Of a DNA stretch of 64,000 nt, positions 24,942 to 34,093 are shown in pieces. The notes below the pieces were generated by a model, which did no database searches, had not been told where the DNA came from, and saw nothing but the letters and a program-made list of their open reading frames with translations. Position 1 is the stretch's first letter. Every line of letters starts with the position of its first letter. The stretch comes from Cytobacillus solani (GTDB lineage: Bacteria; Bacillota; Bacilli; Bacillales; Cytobacillaceae), in NCBI RefSeq assembly GCF_001420595.1, contig NZ_LJIX01000006.1, positions 3,023,058-3,087,057 of the forward strand, given 5' to 3'. The translations under genes and the position numbers were made by a program.

Positions 24942-26420
24942 TTAATCCAAATTTATCCACACACTTTTCACTTCGGTGTAATTGTCTAATGCATAGGATC
25001 CCATCTCACGACCAAAACCAGATTCTTTAAACCCGCCAAAAGGGGATGCCGGGTCTGTCACGTTATAGCAATTCACCCACACCGAACCGGCTTTTAATCG
25101 ATTAGCTACGTAATGCGCATTTTTTAAATTTTCCGTCCATAGACCAGCAGCAAGACCAAATGATGAATTATTTGCACGATTAATCATTTCATCTAGGCTG
25201 TCAAAAGGCATCGCCACCACTACAGGTCCAAAGATTTCTTCTCTTGCAATCGACATCTTCTCATTTACGCTTACAAATACTGTTGGCTCTACAAAATATC
25301 CTTTTGAAGTGTGTCCACCACCACATAACATTTCTGCACCTTCGTTTTTACCTTTATTAATATAATTGAGAACACGGTTTTGCTGCTCTTTTGAAACCAG
25401 TGGTCCCATCTCTGTGTCTGGAGATAATCCACTTCCAAGCTTGACATTTTTAGCGTAAGACACCAAATCAGCAACAACATTATCGAAATGACTTTTTTGA
25501 ATATACACTCTCGAACCAGCACTGCAAACTTCCCCTTGATTCGCCATAATCCCAGTAAAGACTCCTGAAGTTGCTTTCGTTAAATCAGCATCTTGTAAAA
25601 TAATGTTTGGAGATTTACCTCCTAACTCCAGCGTAACACGTTTCAAAGTGTTTGCAGCTTCTTGCATAATTTGCTTGCCGACTATCGTCGAGCCTGTAAA
25701 AGCGATTTTATTCACATGTGGATGTTTGACAAGAGCATCTCCTGCAATCTCTCCAAAACCAGGGACAATATTGATTACACCATCTGGAAAACCTGCTTCA
25801 GTTATTAGTTCTGCAAGATACAGTGCGGATAATGGAGTCTGTTCTGCAGGCTTTAGTATAACTGTACAGCCTGTAGCTAGTGCCGGCGCTATTTTCCAAG
25901 CCGCCATCATCAATGGAAAGTTCCAAGGGATTATTTGCCCAACTACACCTACGGGTTCATGGTGAGTATAGTTAAAATAAGGCCCTGAAACCGGAATTGT
26001 TTGCCCAACAATTTTCGTAGTCCATCCTGCATAATATTCAAATTGACCTATTGCATTTGGAATATCATTATCCAGCAAATCACGTAAAGGCTTTCCATTA
26101 TCAAGCGAGTCGATTTCAGCTAATTCCTGTTTGTTTTTTTCTATTAAATCTGCAAGTCTATACATTAGTTTTCCTCGTTCAGCTGAGCTCATCCGAGACC
26201 AAGGTCCTTCTTCAAAAGCTGTTTTAGCTGCCTTAACAGCTTTATCGATATCTCCCGTTTGAGCCTCACTCACATCCGCCAAAACTTCTCCATTCGAAGG
26301 ATTAAACGTTTTAAATGTTCTCCCCATGTCAGATTCTACAAAACTTCCATTAATGAATAATTTCTTTGTCCCTTTTAAAAAATCTGACACTTTTTTTGAA
26401 AGTTGATATGTTTGATTCAT
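24942..26420 (-). CDS. NAD(P)+-dependent aldehyde dehydrogenase
   Basis: 492 residues, usual family length. Catalytic Cys is in GEVCSAGSR near 300, the general-base Glu in LELGGKSP near 267, the NAD site is GSTIVGKQI near 245 and IIPWNFPLMMAAWK near 160. It oxidises an aldehyde to the acid. Strong ribosome site GGAGGGAG. It lies inside the PTS island after the epimerase; an aldehyde from the aldolase step (for example glycolaldehyde or lactaldehyde) would be a fitting substrate. That link is inference. Confidence 0.93.
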   Translation of the reverse strand: MNQTYQLSKKVSDFLKGTKKLFINGSFVESDMGRTFKTFNPSNGEVLADVSEAQTGDIDKAVKAAKTAFEEGPWSRMSSAERGKLMYRLADLIEKNKQELAEIDSLDNGKPLRDLLDNDIPNAIGQFEYYAGWTTKIVGQTIPVSGPYFNYTHHEPVGVVGQIIPWNFPLMMAAWKIAPALATGCTVILKPAEQTPLSALYLAELITEAGFPDGVINIVPGFGEIAGDALVKHPHVNKIAFTGSTIVGKQIMQEAANTLKRVTLELGGKSPNIILQDADLTKATSGVFTGIMANQGEVCSAGSRVYIQKSHFDNVVADLVSYAKNVKLGSGLSPDTEMGPLVSKEQQNRVLNYINKGKNEGAEMLCGGGHTSKGYFVEPTVFVSVNEKMSIAREEIFGPVVVAMPFDSLDEMINRANNSSFGLAAGLWTENLKNAHYVANRLKAGSVWVNCYNVTDPASPFGGFKESGFGREMGSYALDNYTEVKSVWINLD

Positions 26421-26520
26421 GATCGTCTCCCTCCATTTCTATTACATTATCAATTAATACTTTTAATAGATATAATATTCTGTCTATTCAACAGATTCTT
26501 TATTCGATAACACAAAGATA

Positions 26521-27171
26521 TTAAATACTTTGTAATTCCTGTATTGCTGATTTCATTCTATTGTTAAACACATAAGATCCAGCAACTGCAATATCAGCTC
26601 CCGCTTCTTTACAATCCCGGCATGTTTTTGGATTGATACCGCCATCAACTTCAATAAGATAGCTCAACTCTTTTTCATTCCGCCATTTTGCTACTTGTGC
26701 AATTTTCTCTAAGGTAGGAGGATGAAATGTTTGCCCCCCGAATCCTTCATCGCAAGTGAGAAAAAGAACAACATCGAGTAAATCTAAACAATGTTGAATT
26801 GAATCAACTGAAGTTTCAAGCTTTAATGCCACCCCCGCCTTCACACCAAAACTTTTAATTTTGAGTAAAGTTTTTCTCAATACCTTCGTACTTTCTGGAT
26901 GAATGATAATGATGTCTGCCTTCGTTTCTAAATAACTGTCAAGTAAACGTTCAGGTTTATCTATCATCAAATGAACATCTAATGGCAATGATGTTAGTTT
27001 ACGAATGGCTTTCACAGTAGACGAACCCCAAGTTACATTGGATACAAATACACCGTCCATAATATCAATATGGATAAAGTCCGCACCAGCTGCTTCTAAT
27101 TGCAAAATATCTCTTTCTAGATTTAGAAAATCAGCACTTAAAATCGAAGTTGAAACTAGCATGTAATCCAC
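26521..27171 (-). CDS. Ribulose-phosphate 3-epimerase family protein
   Basis: 216 residues, TIM barrel. Motifs: STSILSADF near 6, HIDIMDGVFVSN near 35, DVHLMIDKP near 68, the loop GFGGQTFHP near 143 (the usual V-N-P-G-F-G-G-Q becomes C-D-E-G-F-G-G-Q) and EVDGGINP near 174. It epimerises a ketose phosphate at C3. A paralog in a PTS operon suggests a different sugar phosphate, such as allulose 6-phosphate or a tetrulose phosphate. It starts at GTG 27171 (AGAGGA upstream) or ATG 27162. Confidence 0.88.
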   Translation of the reverse strand: MDYMLVSTSILSADFLNLERDILQLEAAGADFIHIDIMDGVFVSNVTWGSSTVKAIRKLTSLPLDVHLMIDKPERLLDSYLETKADIIIIHPESTKVLRKTLLKIKSFGVKAGVALKLETSVDSIQHCLDLLDVVLFLTCDEGFGGQTFHPPTLEKIAQVAKWRNEKELSYLIEVDGGINPKTCRDCKEAGADIAVAGSYVFNNRMKSAIQELQSI

Positions 27172-27183
27172 TCACTTCCTCTA

Positions 27184-28506
27184 TCACCTGGCAGATTTTG
27201 GATTTGTCACTTTCTTGACATATAGTCCGATTGGAATCGTTATGACAATCAACACAATTAAGCCAATCATTCCAAATCCACCGATTTGAGCAATAATATA
27301 ATCAAATACATTTCCGTTCCAAAGTGCCGTCGTTTGACCTTTTATTGAGGTACCTCCACTATTTGCAGAAAGTTTACTAAAATAAGGTGCGAACCAACTA
27401 GCTATATAAAGAACTCCAATCATGTTTATAATCCCGCTTATGATAGTCTTCAAAATATTCCCATTGTGAATAATCGTCGCCATGCATGTAAAGAAAGCTA
27501 CAAATGCTAAATCACCTAAAGGTAAGACCTGATTTCCTGGTAAAATAACAGCTAGTACTAGCGTAATTGGAATTAACATAGTTCCAACGATTTGTGTAGT
27601 TGGCAAACCTAACGTTATCGCAGAGTCCAACCCAATAAACACTTCTTTTCCTTTGAATCGCTTATTAAAGAAGCTTTTTGCTGATTCAGAAATCGGAAGC
27701 AAGCCTTCTACTATTATTTTTACCATTCTTGGAAAAAGCACCATTATAGCCACTACACTCATTAACAGATTTGTACCTTCTACAAAATTGTAACCTGCTA
27801 ACAGAGCTAAAATTACCCCAAGAACTGCACCAATTATGACTGGATCTCCAAACATACCGATTTTTCCTTGTAAATAAGAAATATCAAGTTGGGAATTACG
27901 TAAAAATGGGATACGATTATATATTTTTTCTAGTATTGTAAAAAGAGGGACAGTACTAGCAGCGTATCCTTGTGGTATGGATATCCCTTCGACTCCTAGA
28001 GATTCTTGTACTTTTTTTGCCGAATAATCAGCAGATAATAATGACCAGGTCGCTTGGATTAAGCTGGCTCCAATTCCAAGTACGATGCTCCCTGTTATTA
28101 AATGAACAACCGCTCCTGTAAACGCATAATGAGAATAATTAAAAATATCAATGTTCATCGTTTTTGTAAAACCAACTATTAACAAAAGAATATTAAGCAG
28201 GAATACCGCTGGAATTATTAGAGCACCAACTAATGTGGAAAACGCAACTCCTGCTGCAGCACCAGATCCAATATCAATTACTGTAAGATTAAAGGAGAAT
28301 CGTTCAACAATTTGATTTACTGCTGGTTCTAATCGATCAGAGATTAATGAAATCGCCAAACCTAAACCAATAAAGCCAATTCCAACCATAATCCCGCTTC
28401 TAATTGAGCGTAATATCCCTTGCCCTAAAATCAAGCCTATAATTATCAATACGATAGGTACAAAAACGGTTGAACCAAGAGATAAAAAATAATCGATCAT
28501 TCCCAC
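27184..28506 (-). CDS. PTS galactitol-type EIIC permease
   Basis: 440 residues with about 10-12 membrane segments; GTG start with AAGGGGG 6 nt upstream. The sequence follows the GatC/SgcC family: L-S-L-G-S-T-V-F-V-P at the start, GSGAAAGVAFSTLVGALIIPAVF near 80, and H-N-G-N near 345 in the transport core. It moves the sugar or polyol in while EIIB phosphorylates it. It is separated from the EIIB gene by 11 bp. Galactitol itself is unproven; no dehydrogenase gene is here. Confidence 0.92.
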   Translation of the reverse strand: MGMIDYFLSLGSTVFVPIVLIIIGLILGQGILRSIRSGIMVGIGFIGLGLAISLISDRLEPAVNQIVERFSFNLTVIDIGSGAAAGVAFSTLVGALIIPAVFLLNILLLIVGFTKTMNIDIFNYSHYAFTGAVVHLITGSIVLGIGASLIQATWSLLSADYSAKKVQESLGVEGISIPQGYAASTVPLFTILEKIYNRIPFLRNSQLDISYLQGKIGMFGDPVIIGAVLGVILALLAGYNFVEGTNLLMSVVAIMVLFPRMVKIIVEGLLPISESAKSFFNKRFKGKEVFIGLDSAITLGLPTTQIVGTMLIPITLVLAVILPGNQVLPLGDLAFVAFFTCMATIIHNGNILKTIISGIINMIGVLYIASWFAPYFSKLSANSGGTSIKGQTTALWNGNVFDYIIAQIGGFGMIGLIVLIVITIPIGLYVKKVTNPKSAR

Positions 28507-28517
28507 ATGAATCCCCC

Positions 28518-28802
28518 TTAATTTAATAGAATTTGTTTTATTTGTTCTTTCAGCACATCTTCATTTAACCCTATTAAAAATGGAGTGCCGACAACGATTG
28601 GTGTCTTATATTTTGATTGGTCTAATTTCATCGAAGTAATAAATAAATCTGCTTCCCCATCATAAAAATCTAACTCATAAATTTGCGATTGGGAGATTGA
28701 ATAGCTAACTCCAAGTTCTTTTACAAACTCTTCAACTTTCTGTAAAATCATTGTGGAAGTAGCAAGCCCAGCTCCGCACGCAACAACAATTCTCTTTTTC
28801 AT
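28518..28802 (-). CDS. PTS galactitol-type EIIB
   Basis: 94 residues. The phosphocysteine loop ACGAGLATSTMI lies at residues 8-19, in the Lac/Gat-type EIIB fold (IVVACGAG… LFITSMKLDQ… PIVVGTPFL). It takes phosphate from EIIA and gives it to the incoming sugar. It overlaps the EIIA stop by 4 bp. Confidence 0.93.
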   Translation of the reverse strand: MKKRIVVACGAGLATSTMILQKVEEFVKELGVSYSISQSQIYELDFYDGEADLFITSMKLDQSKYKTPIVVGTPFLIGLNEDVLKEQIKQILLN

Positions 28803-29266
28803 ATTTCATTCTCCTTTTTATTAAAATAATCTTGCATAAGGATTGTTAATTCAGCATGAGAAGATGCTTGTCGAATTTCTTGAATAACTTCTTCATTTTG
28901 TAATAAACGACTAACCTTTTGTAAAACCTCTAAGTGCTTATAACTATCTTGTAATATAAGACCAATAATAAAATCCACTTCCAATGGTTTTAATGTTTCG
29001 ATGTTTTTAAACGTTATCGGTTTTTCAAGCTTAATAATGACAAGCTTTTCTGTTCTTGAATATTCGACTTCTGTATGCACAATCGCTACATTCAAATTCT
29101 GCAATTGTAAACCAGTAGGAAAGTTTTGTTCGCGGATTTTAATTGCTTCCCTGAACTGTTCTGTGACATAATTTTTCTCCTCTAATTCATCAGCTATAAA
29201 ATCAAAGAGCTGGCTCTGAGATTCGAATCGTTGATTATAGAAAATTAAGTTTTCTTCCACATACAT
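28799..29266 (-). CDS. PTS fructose/mannitol-type EIIA
   Basis: 155 residues. The phosphoacceptor His is in NVAIVHTEVEYS near 65, after the characteristic F-P-T-G-L. A single-domain EIIA, as found in GAT systems. It receives phosphate from HPr, possibly the one coded in the same island. Its gene starts 28 bp after the regulator. Confidence 0.92.
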   Translation of the reverse strand: MYVEENLIFYNQRFESQSQLFDFIADELEEKNYVTEQFREAIKIREQNFPTGLQLQNLNVAIVHTEVEYSRTEKLVIIKLEKPITFKNIETLKPLEVDFIIGLILQDSYKHLEVLQKVSRLLQNEEVIQEIRQASSHAELTILMQDYFNKKENEI

Positions 29267-29294
29267 GTTGCTTCCTCCAATATTCGAGAGAGAT

Positions 29295-31283
29295 TTATTG
29301 AATTGTATCTTTACATAGTAAAAATGCTATTAAATCATCAGGTGTAGTCATCGACTTAAACGAATGACCACTCCCAAGTCGATCTGAATTAATAATTATT
29401 TTATATAGATGGGCTAGTAAACTACGAACTTGATTAAGATCTTCCTCAGCTACTGCTAGTAAAATAATAAATGACACGTAAGTTTCGTGGTTCCATTTAA
29501 TCGGCTGTTTCGTCTTCATTATGGAAATCTTTGTCTCATTCGCCATAGTTGACATTGCATGAGGAATGGCAGCCCATCCTTGCACAATCGTATTTCCTAA
29601 TTTTTCTCGTTCATACACCGACTTTTTAAATGAGGATTTCACAATTTGATCTTCTTCAAGCCTTTGAATCATTTTATTTAAACAGTCTTCCTTCGTCTCT
29701 ACCTCTTCATTAATGAACATATAGCGACTATTAATATATTTGGAGATTAGATGGGGGGTTAATACAACATCTTCTTGTTTTCTATTTTTTGAGGAATACT
29801 TTAAATAATAATCATAAATCTTTTTCAAATCAGAATCCCTCACTAAAGGAGACACATAAACAATCGGACATGATTGTTCTTTCAGTTGAACAGATGAAAT
29901 AATAAAATCAACCTTTGATAAGTCTTCGCTTTTCAAAAGAGGTTTTGCGATTAGTTTAAATTGAATATTAGATGGTAATAAATTTTTTATACGGTGAATA
30001 ATTAAGTCCGATGTTACTAGACCAGATTGACAAACAACTAATATTTGTGACATTTGATTTTTCCGTTCAATGGCGACTTGAAAATGTATCGTAATAAAAG
30101 CGACGTCATCATCTGTTAATTTGATATCATATTTCTTTTCAAAACTTTCTATTGAATACCAAATAATACGAAAAAGTACGCCATAATTATTCTTTATTTC
30201 ATTCAATAACGGATTATAGACGTTAATATCTGATTTTAGTCGGTAGATCATTGGGAAAACATGATAGATGAGTGAATCAAATAATCGATCATCCTCTTTT
30301 AAGTCAATATCAATTGCTCTGCTTACACCTGTAATCATGTCCTTGATATCTTCTGAAATTAACTTTTCAATTTGCTTATTATTTATTTTGACTTGAATAC
30401 GATGGGCAAATAATTGATTACTAACAAAGTGATGCTCCAGTTCAGTAAAATCAAATTGTAGTTCAGAAGAGATTTTACGGCACATTTCAAATGCTAATGG
30501 ATAGGTTGTTAAATACTCTGCTCCCTCTAACTGTATTTCAGGAAGTTTGGTTAAATGAAATCCACGGTAAGAGCGCTCGGTTAAAATCAATATAGAAATA
30601 AAGAGTGACTTGATATATTGTTCTGAAATACTATGCTCCATAACAGATAGGAATTCGAAAACCGTGTCATATACAGCTTCTATGATTTTTTTATCAAACA
30701 GAGGTTCAAGAATATGCGCATAAGTTGATAGGGAATTATTATTCAGCTCTTTCTCAATCAAATAGTAAGCAAATCGTTTAATTGTCCTTTGGATGGCAAT
30801 CTCATTTCCATTTACCCTAGTACCGTTTCCATTAGAAACAAGCTGCAACTCCTCATCCATAAAACTGCGAATGCGGTTGATGTCTTTAATTAATGAACTC
30901 GTACTAATATACAGATCCAATGAGAGAGATTGGTAAGTTACAGTTTGACTATTAATCAACAACCACTTAGTAATTAGGATTTGACGTTCCAAAGATGATA
31001 ATGCATCCCGATCCTTCGCTTTATGATTCGTGATTACTTTTTGAATAAATCCGTTAGAAGTGGAGGTATCTCCAATCAGCTTAATTCCTTGATTCTGCTT
31101 TTTATCTATAACTAGATTAAAACTCTTACAGATTTTCTCTAATTTATCCAAATCATTAAAAATGGTTCTCTCCGAAACATTTAAATAATCTGCATACTGT
31201 TTCGCCGGTAAATACTCTTCTGTTTTTGAAAGAAAATCGAGTAATTTTGCTTGACGCGATGTAATATCAAACAATATTGACAC
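29295..31283 (-). CDS. PRD-containing transcriptional regulator (MtlR/BglG type)
   Basis: A 662-residue multidomain regulator. An N-terminal winged helix (QYADYLNVSERTIFNDLDKLEK) and a second HTH (about 95-170) are followed by two PRDs (about 190-400). An EIIB-like domain has the phospho-Cys in LVVCQSGLVTSDLI near 410, and an EIIA-like domain has the phospho-His in GWAAIPHAMS near 570. This is the layout of PTS-controlled activators; phosphorylation reports sugar flux and HPr state. It sits within the operon it presumably controls. GTG 31283 or TTG 31274 may be the start; AAGGA fits the latter better. Confidence 0.9.
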   Translation of the reverse strand: MSILFDITSRQAKLLDFLSKTEEYLPAKQYADYLNVSERTIFNDLDKLEKICKSFNLVIDKKQNQGIKLIGDTSTSNGFIQKVITNHKAKDRDALSSLERQILITKWLLINSQTVTYQSLSLDLYISTSSLIKDINRIRSFMDEELQLVSNGNGTRVNGNEIAIQRTIKRFAYYLIEKELNNNSLSTYAHILEPLFDKKIIEAVYDTVFEFLSVMEHSISEQYIKSLFISILILTERSYRGFHLTKLPEIQLEGAEYLTTYPLAFEMCRKISSELQFDFTELEHHFVSNQLFAHRIQVKINNKQIEKLISEDIKDMITGVSRAIDIDLKEDDRLFDSLIYHVFPMIYRLKSDINVYNPLLNEIKNNYGVLFRIIWYSIESFEKKYDIKLTDDDVAFITIHFQVAIERKNQMSQILVVCQSGLVTSDLIIHRIKNLLPSNIQFKLIAKPLLKSEDLSKVDFIISSVQLKEQSCPIVYVSPLVRDSDLKKIYDYYLKYSSKNRKQEDVVLTPHLISKYINSRYMFINEEVETKEDCLNKMIQRLEEDQIVKSSFKKSVYEREKLGNTIVQGWAAIPHAMSTMANETKISIMKTKQPIKWNHETYVSFIILLAVAEEDLNQVRSLLAHLYKIIINSDRLGSGHSFKSMTTPDDLIAFLLCKDTIQ

Positions 31284-31376
31284 ATCCTTGTATCATAAAA
31301 GTCTTCGATTTCTGTTTCAACTTTCCGAATTGCCATGTGATATGAAGTCCATTTTTCGACCAATCCGAATATAAAT

Positions 31377-31892
31377 TTACTCTCCTATGATTTTTATATG
31401 GCAAGTTCGATCTCTAGGTCGAATTTGATCCCAATCGATAAAATAGATGTAGCCTACTAGACCTAATTGTAAATCTCCATTCTCAATAATAAAGGTTTCA
31501 CTTGTTCCTAATAATGTGCTTTTTAGATGTGCATCTGTATTTAACATCGTATAAGCTTCTGGACTAATCTTTCCTTTAAAGTCTTCTAATCCGACTTTTA
31601 TGTGTTTCGGACCTGGATGATAATATTGCCCTTCAGTTGTGCATCTTGGAATGAGCTTTTCTAAAAGAATGTTTAAATCTACTTGTAAATATTCATAACC
31701 ATAAGAGTTTTGATCATATGAGAATTCTTCAAATATAACGGAACAGGTTGTGTGAGGAGATGCAACAACACAAATTCCATCTTTAATGTTACTTTTTCCA
31801 ACAATATCTCGTACTTGTTGTGTTATTTCATGATAAGTTACGCGCCCTCCATGTGAAGAAAGCGTCAGTTTTCCTGAATAAACCACATTCAA
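31377..31892 (-). CDS. YjbQ family protein
   Basis: 171 residues with YjbQ motifs: S-P-H-T-T-C-S near 48, Y-H-P-G-P-K-H near 90, and LNTDAHLKSTLLGTSE near 118. Some members show weak thiamine-phosphate synthase activity and the true role is unsettled. The ATG overlaps the stop of the TPI-like gene by 4 bp, so it is co-translated with a sugar-phosphate enzyme. That context suggests a role in sugar or aldehyde metabolism. Confidence 0.85.
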   Translation of the reverse strand: MNVVYSGKLTLSSHGGRVTYHEITQQVRDIVGKSNIKDGICVVASPHTTCSVIFEEFSYDQNSYGYEYLQVDLNILLEKLIPRCTTEGQYYHPGPKHIKVGLEDFKGKISPEAYTMLNTDAHLKSTLLGTSETFIIENGDLQLGLVGYIYFIDWDQIRPRDRTCHIKIIGE

Positions 31893-32587
31893 ACACTTCC
31901 TTTTTCTTGATAGCTGGCAACTGCTTGAATCATTTTTTCCATCATTTCTTTCGGATTATTTGCTTTCACGATTCCACTTGTCACACCTACCCCATCAGCC
32001 CCTAGTTCCAGCAGTTCCGTTACATCTTTTTCAGAACGGATTCCAGCTCCTTGTTCGACTAATATATCCGGATTCACTTTTTTTATTTTTGCAATTGTTG
32101 ATGTTACATAGAACCGATCACTTTTTTGATTTTGACCAATGAGTTCTGTTGGTTCTGCCAAGATTACATTCGGGCCAAGCATAGCGATTGCTTGCGCTTC
32201 AAGAACCGAATCTGCACAAACAATTGTTAGTATTCCTACTTCTTTTGCTCGCTCAATTGCTTTTGCAATCGCCGTTAAGGTCATAGGATGGTCAGCGTGA
32301 TTTAATACTACAGCTTGTACTCCTACATATACTAATGAATGCGCTGAAATATGTCCCATTGAATCACCAGGTGCGATACTGTCCATATGTTGAGCAGTAA
32401 CAATAAGACTCGGACACTCCTTTACGATGTTTCCTAATTCGGTATGCGGAGCAGTAAATAAGAGAGTTACATGATATTGTTTTGCTAAACGGTTCGCATG
32501 TCTTGCTAAATCTAGTAACTTCTCTCCAATTAAGAAAGTCTTCGGATTAATAACAAAAAAAGGTGCTTGTAATTTCTCATTATTCAC
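31889..32587 (-). CDS. Triosephosphate isomerase-like sugar-phosphate isomerase
   Basis: 232 residues, TIM barrel. Catalytic positions are kept: Lys in VINPKTF near 16, His in VLNHADH near 95, and Glu in LAEPTELIGQ near 149. The surrounding loops differ from glycolytic TPI (LNHAD for GHSERR, shorter length). Such paralogs include tetrulose-phosphate isomerases (EryH/LerI type). It lies between the aldolase and YjbQ genes. A GTG start with GGGGTAG upstream. Confidence 0.83.
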   Translation of the reverse strand: MNNEKLQAPFFVINPKTFLIGEKLLDLARHANRLAKQYHVTLLFTAPHTELGNIVKECPSLIVTAQHMDSIAPGDSMGHISAHSLVYVGVQAVVLNHADHPMTLTAIAKAIERAKEVGILTIVCADSVLEAQAIAMLGPNVILAEPTELIGQNQKSDRFYVTSTIAKIKKVNPDILVEQGAGIRSEKDVTELLELGADGVGVTSGIVKANNPKEMMEKMIQAVASYQEKGSV

Positions 32588-32612
32588 CGTCTGGAACTAC
32601 CCCCTTTTTTAA

Positions 32613-33446
32613 TTAGATACGGATTGTTTGCGTATTAAATACTGAATAGTAGTGTACAAGACATTCTTCCATTCCAGCGCGTAACTGATGTTGAATATCA
32701 AAGTAGTTTAGTTCACCCTTTAAATCACGAACAGCAGCATTCATTAAATCAGTAAACACATTTATTTTTACAATGTTGCTTAAAGCGCATCGACGAAGAT
32801 TCGAATCTCCAGATGAAGATCCACCGTGTAATACAAGCGGAATAGGGACTATTTGAGAAATTTCATGGAGTCTTTCAAAATTAATTTTTGGTGTTCCAGT
32901 ATAATTACCATGAGCCGTCCCAATAGAAATCGCTAATGAATCTACTAACGTTTTTTCATAAAACTCCTTTGCATCATTTACAGTTGTTAATAGTGACTCC
33001 GTCTGCTCCAAATCTTCATAGTTTTCTCCTGAACCAACGTGACCAATCTCCGCTTCCACAACAACTCCTTTTTGCCGTGCATAAGCAATAACCTCTTTTG
33101 TCTTCGCAATATTGTCTTCGAGCGTATCTTTTGATGCATCGATCATGACTGAAGTAAAGCCCAGATCTACCGCTTGTTTTACAAATTCGATTTCCTGCCC
33201 ATGATCTAAATGAAGAACAATTGGAACTTTTGCTTTTTCTGCATAAAATTTTCCGAGTAAAGCAGCTTCTTCTAAACACATAACCTCATGATGTGCTTGA
33301 GCAAATGAAATGATAAGTGGAAACCGTTTATTTTCTGCAACCGAGATATATGCACGCAATGTGTTCTGATCAACAAAATTTGTTGCAGGAATGGCAAAAC
33401 GTTTATTTAAAGCAATTTCAAATAACTTTTTTGAAGTAACAAGCAT
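32613..33446 (-). CDS. Class II fructose-bisphosphate-type aldolase
   Basis: 277 residues. Zinc ligands and phosphate site are visible: VLHLDHGQ near 76, VEAEIGHVG near 132, IGTAHGNYTG near 172, PLVLHGGSSSGD near 200. It cleaves a ketose phosphate into DHAP and an aldehyde. First gene of the island operon, with a strong ribosome site, and two cre-like sites just upstream. It is of the GatY/KbaY/FbaA class; the exact substrate is undetermined. Confidence 0.92.
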   Translation of the reverse strand: MLVTSKKLFEIALNKRFAIPATNFVDQNTLRAYISVAENKRFPLIISFAQAHHEVMCLEEAALLGKFYAEKAKVPIVLHLDHGQEIEFVKQAVDLGFTSVMIDASKDTLEDNIAKTKEVIAYARQKGVVVEAEIGHVGSGENYEDLEQTESLLTTVNDAKEFYEKTLVDSLAISIGTAHGNYTGTPKINFERLHEISQIVPIPLVLHGGSSSGDSNLRRCALSNIVKINVFTDLMNAAVRDLKGELNYFDIQHQLRAGMEECLVHYYSVFNTQTIRI

Positions 33447-33472
33447 CGTTATTTATTCACCTCCTTTTCATG

Positions 33473-33486
33473 TTATAACGCTTATA
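33473..33486 (-). promoter_or_regulatory. Possible second CcpA (cre-like) site
   Basis: TATAAGCGTTATAA on the minus strand matches the cre consensus TGWAANCGNTNWCA at 12 of 14 positions. It lies between the aldolase start and the better cre site. Confidence 0.45.
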
Positions 33487-33498
33487 AATAACATACTA

Positions 33499-33512
33499 TG
33501 TAAGCGTTTTCC
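33499..33512 (+). promoter_or_regulatory. CcpA catabolite-repression site (cre)
   Basis: TGTAAGCGTTTTCC matches TGWAANCGNTNWCA at 13 of 14 positions. It is 53 bp upstream of the aldolase start, a usual position for glucose repression of a PTS operon. The rest of the ~300-bp gap to 33753 shows no gene, only the terminator at 33700. Confidence 0.75.
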
Positions 33513-33699
33513 TTGCATTCTGTTCTAATTCAACATTATTAATGAAAAAAGAAATGATTTCTGTATTTTCCTTATTATCTGACATTACGAAACAAATGCT
33601 GCTAGCATTCTCCGCTACACTTCTATCATTTGTCCTGCCACAATGAATACACATATACGAACATTCATAGTTAAAATGTTTTGTAATTTTATAATCATA

Positions 33700-33764
33700 G
33701 AAAAAAGCAACCCAGCTTTGGATTGCTTTTCATTGATATCTTTTATTTAAGTTCTATTGCCAAC
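33700..33764 (-). repeat. Terminator-like sequence, right copy of the island boundary repeat
   Basis: AAAAAAGCAA-CCCAGCTTTGGA-TTGCTTTT is the terminator hairpin of the small membrane protein gene at 33754, and its end includes that gene's last codons. The matching copy at 24493 includes a vestige of the same end (CTATTGCTAAC for CTATTGCCAAC) but no gene. Confidence 0.7.
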
Positions 33765-33945
33765 GATCTGCTTTTGCTAATTCCGTAATCGCCCAAATGA
33801 TATTAAACATTAATAATGAAATGGAAATAGGAACAGCAAGTAGCCAATTTTTCCCGAGTTTTTCTTTTATTACACCTGTAAAATAACCGCAGAAAAACAA
33901 TACAAACATCCCAGCCGCAAGCATAATCATTAAAACAATTTTCAT
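33754..33945 (-). CDS. Small membrane protein, 63 residues
   Basis: Two membrane segments (about 2-23 and 34-55) separated by a short basic loop (GVIKEKLGKNW). GGGGGATATGG precedes the ATG at 33945; a longer frame from 33999 has no support. Family unknown. Its 3' end appears duplicated on the far side of the sugar island. Confidence 0.65.
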   Translation of the reverse strand: MKIVLMIMLAAGMFVLFFCGYFTGVIKEKLGKNWLLAVPISISLLMFNIIWAITELAKADRWQ

Positions 33946-34093
33946 TCCATATCCCCCAAATTCAAATTCTTTAAAAGAATATTCCTTACATGCTAACACT
34001 GAATGGAATAGGTACTAAAATTTATTATATAGGGAGAAGGTTAGGATTTTACGTTAAATGTTGAATAATTTGTGAAATATATCCTTGACTTAT

